From Akkermansia muciniphila (lineage in GTDB: Bacteria; Verrucomicrobiota; Verrucomicrobiia; Verrucomicrobiales; Akkermansiaceae), in assembly GCA_947624785.1 (NCBI GenBank), contig CANQLV010000002.1, forward strand, positions 1-64,000: a DNA stretch of 64,000 nucleotides, given 5' to 3'. Both the position numbers and the translations under genes were made by a program. Every line of letters starts with the position of its first letter. The first letter of the stretch is position 1. Below the pieces are notes generated by a model that saw only the letters and a list, made by a program, of their open reading frames with translations, did no database searches and was not told where the DNA came from. Of this stretch, positions 8,030 through 17,090 are shown one piece after another.

Positions 8030-9787
8030 ATGTTGAAACAGGTTTGGAGATGGATATCGCTTTTTCCGCTGCTCCATCCCGTGTGGTTCAACCTGCTGTT
8101 GCTGGTCTTGGCCTGGAGCATTGTGGGCGTAGCGTACCAATCCAATGACGATCTGGTGATTGCGTCCGTGCTTGACGGCTGGGGCGACCCCTCCTACGCG
8201 GACGCCCATGTCATTTTCGTCAACCCCTTGCTGACCGGACTGCTTCTGAAAGCGGCGCCCGTGCTGGGCGGCCTGTCCGTCTGGCCCGTGTTCCTGGCGC
8301 TTGCCACGCTGTCCAGCGGTTCGGCCATTTTCACGATGCTGACGGCGCACGCCCGCAAGGCGCGCAGTTATGATTTCAATACGCTGGTCCTGCTGCTGGT
8401 GTGGCTTTTAATCATGCCGGGTTTTTATGCCGCCCTGCAATTCAGCCATGCCGCCTTCCTGACGGGATTCACCGGCGTGCTGGTGTGCCTGAAGTACGGT
8501 TCCACCTCCTGGAAGGGACTGTGCACGGGGGGATTCCTGTGCGTGCTGGGCAGCATGATCCGGCTGGACGCCGCCCTGGTATGCGACGCTTTCTGGGGGG
8601 CCATCCTGCTGGCGGGAAGCCTGGACGGGTTTAAGCCGTCCCGGGAAAAGCTGCGCGCCCGCGGCCGTCTCTGGCTGGCTCTGGCCTGCGTGCTGGCCGT
8701 CTCCTTCGGTCTGAATGAGTATAACAAGCATGCCCACCGGAATGTGCTGGAGGGCTGTGACGTGGCGGCGTGGAACCAGGCCCGCGCCCTCCTTTCCGAC
8801 ACATGCCCCATCAGGCCGGAGAGCGCCTACCAGTGCGAGGAGTACGGCGTGTTCGCCAACGATATCAAGATGGTCCGGATGTTCACCAATTGCGATATGG
8901 ACGCGTTTAACACGGATTATCTGGAACGGCTTCTGCTGGCGCGGGACGGGGGTGAGTTCTGGCCCAGGGCCTGGGTCCGCGGGGAGAAGGCCCTTCATCT
9001 GTTTTCCTGGGATTCCGTCATGGACCTTCTGCCGTGCTGGATTTTATTCGGCCTGGCCTGCCGCGTGTCTTTCCGGCGCGGGGATTCCCCGGCTCTGGTG
9101 TGCTGCGTGGGCGCCCTGCTGGTGCTGATCCTGCTGTACATGTCCAGCATAGACCGCCTTTATTTCCGCGTGGTATATCCCACGTTCCTGATTGCCGGGC
9201 TGTGCCTGCTGTGGTCGGATAAGTACTGCCCCATCCGTTTCAAATGGACGGGGAAGGGAGTCCTGACGGGCGGTGTGCCCATGTTCTGCGCGTTCGCCGT
9301 TTCCCTGTCACAGGCGTGCGCCGCCGTGTGGGAGGCCAACCTGGAGTCTTTTTCCCCGGATGCCGGCCGCCTGCTGTGCGAGCGGGTGGACCGTGAGCCG
9401 GATTCCCTGTTCTGCGTCCAGATGTCCGGAGGCACCATTGACGACCTGGCTCCGGGGCAGTCCGTCTTCCGCAAGGCATGGAGCTGTTCCCGGAAGAATG
9501 TCGTGACGCTGGGCGGCTGGAATTTCCCGTTGAAGCCCGTCCAGCGGAAGCTGAAGGAGATGGGCTGGGAGGGGCAGTCCTCCCTGAACCTGTGCAGGGA
9601 TAACGTATTCATTGTCTGCCTGACTCCGCAGGGGGACGTTTCCGACATGGACAGCAAGTTCATGGGGATGCTCAGCCGCCATATCTGGGAGCGGCACGGC
9701 GTACGCACGGCCTGGCACCTGGATGAAAATATTGAGGGCGTGCGTATTTACCGCCTGCGCAAGACATGGTTCCAGCCCGGGAAGTAG
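8030..9787 (+). CDS. Large polytopic membrane protein, GT-C glycosyltransferase-like
   Basis: 585 aa from the ATG at 8030, which has a good AGGGAA ribosome site about eight bases upstream; an in-frame TTG two codons earlier is less likely. Roughly eleven hydrophobic segments cover residues 15-430, followed by a soluble C-terminal domain of about 150 residues. The first extracytoplasmic loop carries QSNDDL, an acidic pair in the place where GT-C enzymes such as ArnT hold their catalytic Asp/Glu. No family name is certain. It ends the amino-sugar operon (129 bases after the flippase pair), so it is the natural candidate for the periplasmic transferase that uses the flipped Und-P-sugar. The acceptor is unknown. 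Confidence 0.6.
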   Translation: MLKQVWRWISLFPLLHPVWFNLLLLVLAWSIVGVAYQSNDDLVIASVLDGWGDPSYADAHVIFVNPLLTGLLLKAAPVLGGLSVWPVFLALATLSSGSAIFTMLTAHARKARSYDFNTLVLLLVWLLIMPGFYAALQFSHAAFLTGFTGVLVCLKYGSTSWKGLCTGGFLCVLGSMIRLDAALVCDAFWGAILLAGSLDGFKPSREKLRARGRLWLALACVLAVSFGLNEYNKHAHRNVLEGCDVAAWNQARALLSDTCPIRPESAYQCEEYGVFANDIKMVRMFTNCDMDAFNTDYLERLLLARDGGEFWPRAWVRGEKALHLFSWDSVMDLLPCWILFGLACRVSFRRGDSPALVCCVGALLVLILLYMSSIDRLYFRVVYPTFLIAGLCLLWSDKYCPIRFKWTGKGVLTGGVPMFCAFAVSLSQACAAVWEANLESFSPDAGRLLCERVDREPDSLFCVQMSGGTIDDLAPGQSVFRKAWSCSRKNVVTLGGWNFPLKPVQRKLKEMGWEGQSSLNLCRDNVFIVCLTPQGDVSDMDSKFMGMLSRHIWERHGVRTAWHLDENIEGVRIYRLRKTWFQPGK

Positions 9788-9820
9788 GAACTGCCTCTGC
9801 TCCGGCAATGCGCCGCGCCG

Positions 9821-9859
9821 GAAAGTAAAATCCCCCGGTGCACGCAGCGCACCGGGGGA
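9821..9859 (-). terminator. Rho-independent terminator of the secreted-protein gene
   Basis: An 11-bp perfect stem pairs 9831-9841 with 9849-9859 around a 7-base loop. On the minus strand it is followed by TTTTACTTTC (9821-9830). It lies just past the stop of the minus-strand gene and between two convergent genes, so it may also stop the plus-strand operon, though no U-run is present on that side. Confidence 0.75.
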
Positions 9860-9889
9860 TGAAAGGGAAATTGGAGCTGTCAATGGTCA

Positions 9890-10969
9890 TTAAAAGCGCG
9901 GGCCGCCGGGCATGCGCCTGTTTGTGCGCTCTTCACGAAGTTTTGCCTGTTCCGCCGGGGTAAGAAGCAGGAATTCCAGGTCGCGGATGGCGCGCTGTTT
10001 TTCAGCGGGATCCTTGATGCCGGAAATCAGGCTTTTCATTTTTTCAAGGGCGGCCACCTGGTCGCCGAGCTCAAAGCAGGCCTTTTCCCGTTCCCACTGC
10101 CTTTTGACCAGGAAGCTGGCTTTTTCCACTTCCGCCGTTTTCTTGTCGCTGGCGGAATTGTTTTGCAGCAGGGTTGCTTCCAGTCCGATGCGCTTGTTCC
10201 AGAGTTTCCGGAAGTTTTCCACATCCTTTTTCTCCTTGTAGGGAGCCAGCAGCACGCGGTCGAAGATGGTGTTGAGGTCCATCAGGTTATCCGGCAGGGT
10301 TTCCGAACGGTAGTCGCTGATGTTCAGGTAGGAGCGTATTACTTCACTGGCTCCTCCCACCATGGGGAGCTGTTCGCCCACATCCTTGGCGTTGGCGGCC
10401 ACTTCATCCAGCATGGACAGGACGCTGGAGGAAACGTTGAGTTCGCGCTCGTTCTTCTCGGCATCCGCTTTTTTCAGGCAGAGCAGCATCCATTTGCACT
10501 GGATTTGAAGGGCTTTTTTGAAGCCGGGGGCCACGTTGTTCCCCGTATTCTGCTTGCGCCAGTTGGAAAAGGCGGTGCTGGGGCTGTCCGGCTTGCTGCT
10601 GCCGTTGCTGCCTCCTCTTCCTCCGGAGCCCGGCATGCGCATCATCCGGAATCCTCCCCCTCCTCCCCGGTTCAGCATGCGGGACATCATGCTGGTCGGG
10701 TTCAGGAAGCGGTCTTTCATGGCGTCCACGTAAAGTTTCATGGCGGCGTTTTCCGTGCTGGTGGCCGCAGTGAGGGCGGTCACAGCCTTCTGGATACGGG
10801 CGGAGCTGGTGTTCAGGTAGCCGGATTTGACTTCCTTAAGCCACTCGGTGGCTTCCTTCCTTGCGGAATCGGTAAGCATTTCCTGAGCCTGGCAGAAACC
10901 GGAGCCCAGGATGAGAAGCATCAGCGCGGAAAGCGCCGGACGTTTGCGGAGCGGGGTGAAGTGTATCAT
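9890..10969 (-). CDS. Secreted protein of unknown function
   Basis: 359 aa with a signal peptide (basic start, hydrophobic ALMLLILGSGFCQAQ, cleavage likely after AQ). Residues 35-95 and 160-350 are mostly helical and charged, separated by a Gly/Met/Ser/Pro-rich low-complexity stretch at about 100-135 (NRGGGGGF, GSGGRGGSNGSS). The C-terminus is rich in Lys and Glu with a predicted coiled-coil character. I recognise no domain. It is monocistronic, with a terminator at 9821-9859 and about 100 bases before the bioA stop on its other side. Confidence 0.65.
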   Translation of the reverse strand: MIHFTPLRKRPALSALMLLILGSGFCQAQEMLTDSARKEATEWLKEVKSGYLNTSSARIQKAVTALTAATSTENAAMKLYVDAMKDRFLNPTSMMSRMLNRGGGGGFRMMRMPGSGGRGGSNGSSKPDSPSTAFSNWRKQNTGNNVAPGFKKALQIQCKWMLLCLKKADAEKNERELNVSSSVLSMLDEVAANAKDVGEQLPMVGGASEVIRSYLNISDYRSETLPDNLMDLNTIFDRVLLAPYKEKKDVENFRKLWNKRIGLEATLLQNNSASDKKTAEVEKASFLVKRQWEREKACFELGDQVAALEKMKSLISGIKDPAEKQRAIRDLEFLLLTPAEQAKLREERTNRRMPGGPRF

Positions 10970-11074
10970 GACGGTATGAGGTTACGGGGTATTTTTACAA
11001 ACCCCTCCCCGGAAGAAAAGTTGCAGCTTTTCTTCAAAAAAAGAACAGCGCATATTGTTGCGGGGGGGAAATGT

Positions 11075-12424
11075 TTACCCCAGCACTTTGCGGATGCAGG
11101 CGGAGCAGACGGCTACGGCCTCCTCCATTTCCTCCGGGGAAATAACGAGGGGCGGGTTGAAGTACAGAACGTCTCCCAGCGGACGAAGCAGCAGGCCCCG
11201 TTTAAGAGCTTCCTTGTAAATCCGGTATCCCAGCCGCCGTTCGGACGGGAAGCTCTTCTTGGTTTCCCTGTCTTCAACCAGTTCAATGGCGTTCACCAGG
11301 CCCAGGCTGCGGATTTCCCCCACGTGGGGATGGTCTCCAAGGGCTTCCACGATCAATTGGCGGAACAGGGGGGCCTTTTCCTGCGCCCGGGGAATAATTT
11401 GTTCCTCGTCCAGAACCTTCAGCACGGCCAGGGCGGCGGAACAGCCCAGGGGATTGCCGGAGTAGGTATGGCTGTGCATGAAAGCCTTTCCTTCCCGGTA
11501 GTCCGCATAAAAGGCGTCGTAAATCTTCTGCGTGGTGATGGCGATGGACATGGGCATGTAGCCTCCCGTGAGCCCCTTGGAGACGCACATGATGTCCGGG
11601 GAGATGCCGGCCTGGTCGCAGGCGAACATGCTGCCCGTGCGGCCGAAGCCGGTGGCGATTTCATCCGCAATGAGGTGCACGTTATAGGCGTCGCACAGGG
11701 CGCGCAGCTTCGCCAGATAGGCGGGGGGATACATCCGCATGCCTGCGGAACCCTGGAGCAGGGGCTCCACCAGCAGGGCGGCGCATTCATCCCCATGGCG
11801 CGCAAAGGCCTCCTGCGCCGCGTCAATGCATTCCGCCTGGCAGGAACCGCGTTTTTTCCCCTTGGGGCAGCGGTAGCAGTCCGGAGCGGGAATGCGCACA
11901 ATGTCCAGCAGCAGGGGCTTGTAGAGTTCCGAGTAAAGGTCCAGGCCGCCTGCGGAGAGGGCGCCCAGGGTTTCCCCGTGGTAGCCGTCGCTCAGGGACA
12001 TGAAGCGCGCTTTCTGGCGGTTTCCGGTCTGGTAGTGGTACTGGAAACTCATTTTCATGGCAGATTCGATGGACGCCGAACCGTTGTCGGAAAAATTGAA
12101 CTTGCAGAGTCCCCGCGGGATTTTTTTCATCAGCTCCTCGCACAGGGTGATGGCCGGCTTGTGCGAGAAGTTGGCGAAGATGACGTGCTCCAGCGAATCA
12201 AGCTGGTGCTTGATGGCCTGGTTGATTTTAGGATGGGAGTGCCCGAGCAGGTTGCACCACCAGGAGCTGACCACGTCCAGATAGCGTTTCCCGTCCACGT
12301 CGTACAGGTTGATTCCCTGCCCTCGTTCGATCACGATGGGGGGCAGCGTTTCATAGTCTTTCATCTGGGAACAGGGGTGCCAGATGTATTCCAGATCTTT
12401 TTTTGACCAGTCGGAGTGATTCAT
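11075..12424 (-). CDS. bioA: Adenosylmethionine-8-amino-7-oxononanoate aminotransferase
   Basis: 449 aa, usual length for BioA. It carries the substrate-site start WSKKDLEYIWHPCSQMKDYE, the class III aminotransferase blocks SWWCNLLGHSHPKIN and IADEIATGFGRTGSMFAC, and the PLP lysine in CVSKGLTGGYMPMS. It converts KAPA to DAPA in biotin synthesis in the cytoplasm. It follows bioB by 30 bases on the same strand, forming a bioB-bioA operon. An insertion after PAPDCYRCPKGKK holds a Cys cluster, as in other BioA proteins of the non-enteric type. Confidence 0.95.
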   Translation of the reverse strand: MNHSDWSKKDLEYIWHPCSQMKDYETLPPIVIERGQGINLYDVDGKRYLDVVSSWWCNLLGHSHPKINQAIKHQLDSLEHVIFANFSHKPAITLCEELMKKIPRGLCKFNFSDNGSASIESAMKMSFQYHYQTGNRQKARFMSLSDGYHGETLGALSAGGLDLYSELYKPLLLDIVRIPAPDCYRCPKGKKRGSCQAECIDAAQEAFARHGDECAALLVEPLLQGSAGMRMYPPAYLAKLRALCDAYNVHLIADEIATGFGRTGSMFACDQAGISPDIMCVSKGLTGGYMPMSIAITTQKIYDAFYADYREGKAFMHSHTYSGNPLGCSAALAVLKVLDEEQIIPRAQEKAPLFRQLIVEALGDHPHVGEIRSLGLVNAIELVEDRETKKSFPSERRLGYRIYKEALKRGLLLRPLGDVLYFNPPLVISPEEMEEAVAVCSACIRKVLG

Positions 12425-12454
12425 GGTGAAAGGAGCGGGAAAATGGAACAGCCC

Positions 12455-13420
12455 TTATTTCATGCGGACTTCATAGCCCAGCTCCGCCAGCATGGCCAGG
12501 TCTTCCCGGATGGTGACGCCGGAGGTGGTGAGCATGTCCCCGGAGATGGCGGCATTCGCCCCGGACATGAAGATTTTCCTGCCGTGGTCCTTCATGGTGT
12601 TCCTTCCGGCGGCAATGCGGACGAAGCCGTCCGGCATGATGAAGCGCACCAGGGCCACGATGCGGAGCTGCTCCTCCTCCCCAAGCGGGGTCATGTCCGC
12701 GTACGGGGTGCCGGGGATGGGCGTCAGGAAGTTGATGGGCGCGGACTTGATGCCCAGCGCGGCGATGTCCATGTACATGTCTATCCGGTCCTCCAGGGTT
12801 TCCCCCAGCCCCATGATGCCGCCGCTGCACACTTCCAGTCCGGCTTCCATGGCCCACTTGATGGTTTGCAGCTTGTCGTCGTACGTGTGGGTGGTGCAGA
12901 CGTTCGGGAAGTTGCGGCGGGAAGTTTCCAGGTTGTTGTGGTAACGGGAGACGCCCGCTGCCTTCAATTGTTCGCAATGCTTTTTGGAGATGAGGCCGTG
13001 GGAGGCGCAGAGGGAAATGCCGCAGCGTTCGGCGATGTGCCTGTAGCTGGCGCAGAGACGGTCCACGTCCTCATCCGTCAGCCTCTTGCCGGAGGTGACG
13101 ATGGAATAGCGCAGGATGCCCCGTTCGTCATTGTACCTGGCTCCCGCCAGCAGGGCTTCATCACTTAAAAGGGGGTATTCCTCCACCGCGGTGGAGTAAT
13201 GGGCGGACTGGGCGCAGTACTTGCAGTTTTCCGAACATTTGCCGCTGCGTCCGTTGATGATGGTGCAGAGGTCAAAGACGTTTCCGCAGAAGTGCTCCCG
13301 GATGGCGTTGGCCGCCCGGCACAGCTCCTCCAGCGGTTCCCGGCTGAGGGCTATCAGTTCTTCTCTGGTGCAGGAGCCGCCCCCGAGCACCCTGGAAAGA
13401 AGGGAAAATGTCAGACTCAT
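12455..13420 (-). CDS. bioB: Biotin synthase, radical SAM enzyme
   Basis: 321 aa from the ATG at 13420 (MSLTFSLLSRVLGG). An upstream ATG at 13483 would add 21 residues of unlikely sequence. The radical SAM cluster motif CSENCKYC is present, followed by the BioB blocks YNDERGILRYSIVTSG, RYHNNLETSRRNF and PINFLTPIPGTPY, and the [2Fe-2S] ligands including the Arg in FVRIAAGR. It inserts sulfur into dethiobiotin. It is the first gene of a two-gene operon with bioA. The bioF and bioD genes are not in the window. Confidence 0.96.
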   Translation of the reverse strand: MSLTFSLLSRVLGGGSCTREELIALSREPLEELCRAANAIREHFCGNVFDLCTIINGRSGKCSENCKYCAQSAHYSTAVEEYPLLSDEALLAGARYNDERGILRYSIVTSGKRLTDEDVDRLCASYRHIAERCGISLCASHGLISKKHCEQLKAAGVSRYHNNLETSRRNFPNVCTTHTYDDKLQTIKWAMEAGLEVCSGGIMGLGETLEDRIDMYMDIAALGIKSAPINFLTPIPGTPYADMTPLGEEEQLRIVALVRFIMPDGFVRIAAGRNTMKDHGRKIFMSGANAAISGDMLTTSGVTIREDLAMLAELGYEVRMK

Positions 13421-13666
13421 GCGTGAAAGACTACCCCCGCGGCGGTTCACGTCAAGGGCAGAATGAAGGGGTTCACGGATCATGGGAAATCCGTCCGTTC
13501 TTCCCCATTTGTCCGGCTGTTCCTGGGCCTTGCAGTGCAGAGCCGGGAATTCGGAGAGGGCTTGCGCTTCCTGTCCGGGATGCCGGCGGCCTTGTCATGA
13601 GACTGCGGTTTGCGGCGGTAATGGCGGTTCTGCCCGGCGTGCTGTGTTGAGACCAGCCGCTGCGTT

Positions 13667-15922
13667 TTAATCCGGGGAGGAATGCCTCTTTTTCACCTGC
13701 CGACAGAGACAGGCGCCGCAGACCAGGAGCAGCGTGGCGATGATGATGTAGTAATAGGCGTTCTGGCGGTGGTCCCTGTATTGGAGGAGGACATGCGCGG
13801 GCGCGTCGGAAACGGGAAGGGGAACGATGATGCCGTAGTTTTCCGAGCATTCCACGGGAACGGGCTCCCCTCCGTTGATGCGTGCCGTCCAGCCTTGGGA
13901 ATAGCTTTCCAGAACATCCAGTGAGGAGGCCCCCGGCGGAACGGTGAAGTCCATTTTGTTGTACGTGAGCCAGTTGGGGCGTATGGCGGCGCTTTCTTCC
14001 ATGGCAGGGCCGTTTGCAAAGTATCTGCCCCTGTAATGCGGATTGGCAAAAAGGACGTACCGGGAAGTGTTTTCCACCAGGTTCCAGCCTTTGGTTTCCG
14101 GGAGTTTCTGGCGCGGGTTGACGAGAAGGTGGGAAATGCCTGCCCTGGCGGCGGCTTCCGGACGGGTCAGGATGTCCTGAAGGGCGTGGAGGCGTTTGGG
14201 CCTGACGGTTTCATAGCCTTCCGCCTGTTTGATGCCGAAGGTGGAAAGGTGGTTGTCGTGGAAATAGTCCTTGTCCCGGTGGGAGGTGTAGCACAGGACG
14301 GAACCGTCCCCCACCTGCTGTTTCAGGCGCGGCAGCCATTCGGGTTCCCTGTACAGGTCTGCGGATTCAGGTTTGTCCGCATAGTGGACCCAGGTGGCCT
14401 GAACGAGAAGCTGTTCCCCCAGGGAGCAGAGAATGACCGCGGAGGCCAGCAGCAGCTTGTGCCGTGCGCGGAGATGGATGCGGGATGCGGCCCACAGGCC
14501 TCCCCACAGCAGCGCAAGCAGGGCCAGCGTGCGGGGATACCAGATGCAGGTTTGTTCCAGCAGGCGTTCCGTCCTCAGCAGGTACCAGGCTTCCCTGCCC
14601 GTTTCAGCGGGGGAGAGGCGGGAGACAAGGTTTCTCTGGAGGGTGGAGAGAATGTCCTGGTGGAAGATTTGAATCAGGATGGAGCACAGAAGCCATCCCA
14701 GCGTCAGGATTCCCAGCACCATGAAGATTTTCTTCCAGACCGTTCTTGCGGGTTCCTGCGTGAAGGCATGGAGCTGCCACGCGGCCAGCCAGGAGGCGCC
14801 CAGGGCATAGACCGTGGTGGAACGGGAATAAAAATAGGTGATGAGGGGGGTGAAGGCCAGAACCAGGCTGATGACCATCAGGAATTTGGCCGTCAGCGGG
14901 GCTTTTTTGTTGAAGAGGCCCAGCACGGCAAGGACGAAGATGACGCCGCCGGTGAATTTCAGGTCAAACAGGTCCTGGCCCATGAGTTTGAACAGGTCAA
15001 TCGTTTCCGGAACGCCCAGAAGCGTGGGGAACAGGACGGTGACCAGGGAGGGAAGATGCGTGATGCCGGTCAGGAAGGGAATGGGCCTGCACCCTTCCAT
15101 CAGGGGAGGAATGGTCTGGGCCAGCACGTCTATGGAGAGGAGGGCCCCGATGATGCCGGACACCAGGTAGGGCAGGGAGACGCGCCAGAGGGTTTTAAGC
15201 TTCCAGCGTGAGGGGGACGTCCACCAGTCCGCCAGCCAAACGCACCCCGTGAGCAGCACGATGAACAGGCACGCCTGAAGGTGGCCGCCCCGGAACCCGA
15301 GGGCGATGAAGAGGATGGAAGGAAGGTCGATGATTCTTTTTTCCCTGTTGCGCATCAGCGCCCATAATATCCAGGGGGCCCAGCACATGGTCCCCAGCAC
15401 CCACCGGTGGTAAATCCACAGGACGAATTGGGAGTAGAAGCCGTAGCCTATCGCCCCCAGCAGGCAGTAGGGAGCCGGAACCTGACGGCTCCGCAGGAAG
15501 ACGATCATGCCCAGCCCCGCAAGGAAGAATTGCAGGATGATGCCCGTGTCCCAGGCTGTCCAGAAGGGCAGGAAGAAGTAGAGGACGTGGTGCCAGTCAC
15601 CGGGGCACAGCATCGTGTTTTCCGCAATGGCCGTTCCGTTGTGGGTATACGGATTCCAGCCCATGTAGCCGTCCTGCCGGAAGCTTTGCGCTACGGAATA
15701 GTTGTAGGGCAGGTATTGGGAGATGGCGTCCACGGTGAAGTGGTTGTGGACGTTTTCCATGGGCTGCGTGGCGTACGGGGAGATGAGGCAGTCCATGATG
15801 TCCATGGGCGCCAGTACTTTGCCCCCGAAGATGGCCGGGGCAAACCAGGCCCCGACGAGGACGGCCCAGAGGAGGCAGCAGAGCCAGAAAGAGCGACGCG
15901 AGAGGGAGTTAGTGTTTTTCAT
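13667..15922 (-). CDS. YfhO-like polytopic membrane protein (GT-C superfamily)
   Basis: 751 aa from the ATG at 15922 (MKNTNSLSRRSF), which overlaps the upstream GT2 gene by 14 bases; the longer open frame is not needed. A dozen or so hydrophobic segments cover residues 10-480. The first loop has AMDIMD-type acidic residues and a QYLPYNYSVAQSFRQDG pattern typical of YfhO-family proteins, and the C-terminal third is soluble. YfhO proteins move sugars from undecaprenyl phosphate onto surface polymers in Gram-positive bacteria and pair with GtrB/DPM-like GT2 enzymes, as here. The acceptor is unknown. Transcription probably comes from the invertible region near 17 kb. Confidence 0.72.
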   Translation of the reverse strand: MKNTNSLSRRSFWLCCLLWAVLVGAWFAPAIFGGKVLAPMDIMDCLISPYATQPMENVHNHFTVDAISQYLPYNYSVAQSFRQDGYMGWNPYTHNGTAIAENTMLCPGDWHHVLYFFLPFWTAWDTGIILQFFLAGLGMIVFLRSRQVPAPYCLLGAIGYGFYSQFVLWIYHRWVLGTMCWAPWILWALMRNREKRIIDLPSILFIALGFRGGHLQACLFIVLLTGCVWLADWWTSPSRWKLKTLWRVSLPYLVSGIIGALLSIDVLAQTIPPLMEGCRPIPFLTGITHLPSLVTVLFPTLLGVPETIDLFKLMGQDLFDLKFTGGVIFVLAVLGLFNKKAPLTAKFLMVISLVLAFTPLITYFYSRSTTVYALGASWLAAWQLHAFTQEPARTVWKKIFMVLGILTLGWLLCSILIQIFHQDILSTLQRNLVSRLSPAETGREAWYLLRTERLLEQTCIWYPRTLALLALLWGGLWAASRIHLRARHKLLLASAVILCSLGEQLLVQATWVHYADKPESADLYREPEWLPRLKQQVGDGSVLCYTSHRDKDYFHDNHLSTFGIKQAEGYETVRPKRLHALQDILTRPEAAARAGISHLLVNPRQKLPETKGWNLVENTSRYVLFANPHYRGRYFANGPAMEESAAIRPNWLTYNKMDFTVPPGASSLDVLESYSQGWTARINGGEPVPVECSENYGIIVPLPVSDAPAHVLLQYRDHRQNAYYYIIIATLLLVCGACLCRQVKKRHSSPD

Positions 15923-16871
15923 GCTTAAGATTGCGTTCCTCCCAATGCATGAGGGAGAGGACATGGTCGTACCGCTGCGCGGACCGGAGCCCGTGAAGGA
16001 TGAAGGCGATGGTCAGCGCGAGGGCCGATACGGTGAAAAGGCCCATGGACAGGACGGCCAGCGGAAGGTGGAAGACGTAGTCGTACCGGAAGTAGTCCAG
16101 AACGGCAGGGATGCCGGCCAGAATGGCGAGGATGAGCAGAACCGCGCTGATGATGGAGAAGAAGAACAGGGGGCGGTGGTTCATCAGGACGGCGAAGATG
16201 GTCTTGATGACCTTCACCCCGTCGGATACCGTGGAGAGCTTGGACACGGAGCCTTCCGGGCGGTCCATGTAGTTGGTGGGGACTTCCACGACGGAGTAGC
16301 CGTTGTCCAGGGCGTGGATGCTGATTTCCGTTTCCAGTTCAAAGCCCGTGGAGAGGATGGGGAAGTTTTTGACGAACCGCCTGGAAAAGACGCGGTAGCC
16401 CGTCAGGATGTCATGCAGGTTGCCCTGGAACAATTTGTTGATGAGCATGCGGACGGCCTTGTTTCCCGTATCGTGCATGGGGCGCTTGTTTTCCCGGCTG
16501 TAAATGCCGGCGTCATGGCGGTCTCCGCATACCATGTCCGCATCTCCCTGGAGAACCGGTTCCAGCAGGCGGGGGAGGTCGGCGGCGGGATAGGTCAGGT
16601 CCGCATCCACCATCACGTAAACGTCCGCATCTATTTCCCGGAACGCCTTTTTAATGGCCATGGCCTTACCCTTCCGTTTTTCTTGAAGCAACGTGCCGGA
16701 ACAGCCTAATTCTTCATAAGTTTTCCTGGCTATTTCCGCAGTTTTATCGGAAGAATTATTATCAACTACATAAATGGCCGCTTCCGGGCAGTGGGAATGA
16801 AAATCCTGCATCACTTCCCGAATGGTCAATTCTTCATTGTAGGCGGGGATAATGATGGCGATGGAAATCAT
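15909..16871 (-). CDS. DPM1/GtrB-like GT2 glycosyltransferase with two C-terminal helices
   Basis: 320 aa. The GT-A domain shows IAIIIPAYNEELTIREV, VVDNNSSDKTAEIA and the DADLTYP metal motif, with the later GYRVFSRRFVKNFP block of polyprenyl-phosphate sugar synthases. Two transmembrane segments lie at about 230-300. It should load a sugar on undecaprenyl phosphate for the YfhO-like protein encoded directly downstream with a 14-base overlap. Its start is 40 bases from one arm of the candidate invertible element, so its expression is probably phase variable. Confidence 0.85.
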   Translation of the reverse strand: MISIAIIIPAYNEELTIREVMQDFHSHCPEAAIYVVDNNSSDKTAEIARKTYEELGCSGTLLQEKRKGKAMAIKKAFREIDADVYVMVDADLTYPAADLPRLLEPVLQGDADMVCGDRHDAGIYSRENKRPMHDTGNKAVRMLINKLFQGNLHDILTGYRVFSRRFVKNFPILSTGFELETEISIHALDNGYSVVEVPTNYMDRPEGSVSKLSTVSDGVKVIKTIFAVLMNHRPLFFFSIISAVLLILAILAGIPAVLDYFRYDYVFHLPLAVLSMGLFTVSALALTIAFILHGLRSAQRYDHVLSLMHWEERNLKHEKH

Positions 16872-16904
16872 GTGAGACCTTTTGAAAATTGAGTATCTTA
16901 CCAG

Positions 16905-16932
16905 AGATTACGGATTGCGAATTCGAAGTCAA
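16905..16932 (-). promoter_or_regulatory. Candidate sigma70 promoter split by the left inversion site
   Basis: On the minus strand TTGACT (16932-16927) is followed after 16 bases by TAATCT (16910-16905). The -35 box lies inside the invertible segment, the spacer is the recombination arm itself, and the -10 box lies outside. Inversion would remove the -35 box and silence the GT2-YfhO operon. The match to consensus is moderate and the call depends on the inversion model. Confidence 0.4.
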
Positions 16933-17090
16933 CATGTTTTTCTGAAACCGAATTAGTTAATAGAAAAGACCGGTTATCAGGAAAGAAATTTTTCTTTAAT
17001 TTGAAGGTGCGGATTCTTGATAAAATTCTGCCTTGCAAAAGATTTCAGGTTTGTGCCAGTCGCCGTTTCTTTGGCCGGATTCGCAATCCG
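16911..17090. repeat. Inverted-repeat pair with shared central bases: candidate invertible element A
   Basis: Left arm 16911-16925 reads CGGATTGCGAATTCG. Right arm 17076-17090 reads CGGATTCGCAATCCG, the reverse complement of the left arm with one mismatch. The segment between is 150 bases. Each arm is itself an inverted repeat, CGGAT-N5-ATCCG, with asymmetric centre TGCGA, inverted in the right arm. The pattern matches a site-specific inversion element, and element B (26296-26466) has the same architecture. The only gene pointing away from it is the GT2-YfhO operon on the left; sufD ends on the right. Confidence 0.6.

Noticed and set aside
10163..12406. A 747-codon open frame on the plus strand
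   Set aside because: It lies antisense to bioA and the secreted-protein gene, has a compositionally biased translation and no recognisable domain; it reflects high-GC codon bias.
13421..13666. Possible biotin operator or small gene upstream of bioB
   Set aside because: I could not find a convincing BirA-type palindrome or a credible small frame in these 246 bases.
16911..17090. Reading the CGGAT-N5-ATCCG palindromes only as operators for a dimeric repressor
   Set aside because: Possible, but an operator would not require the same five central bases in inverted orientation at both sites; the recombination model explains this better. Kept as the main alternative to be tested.
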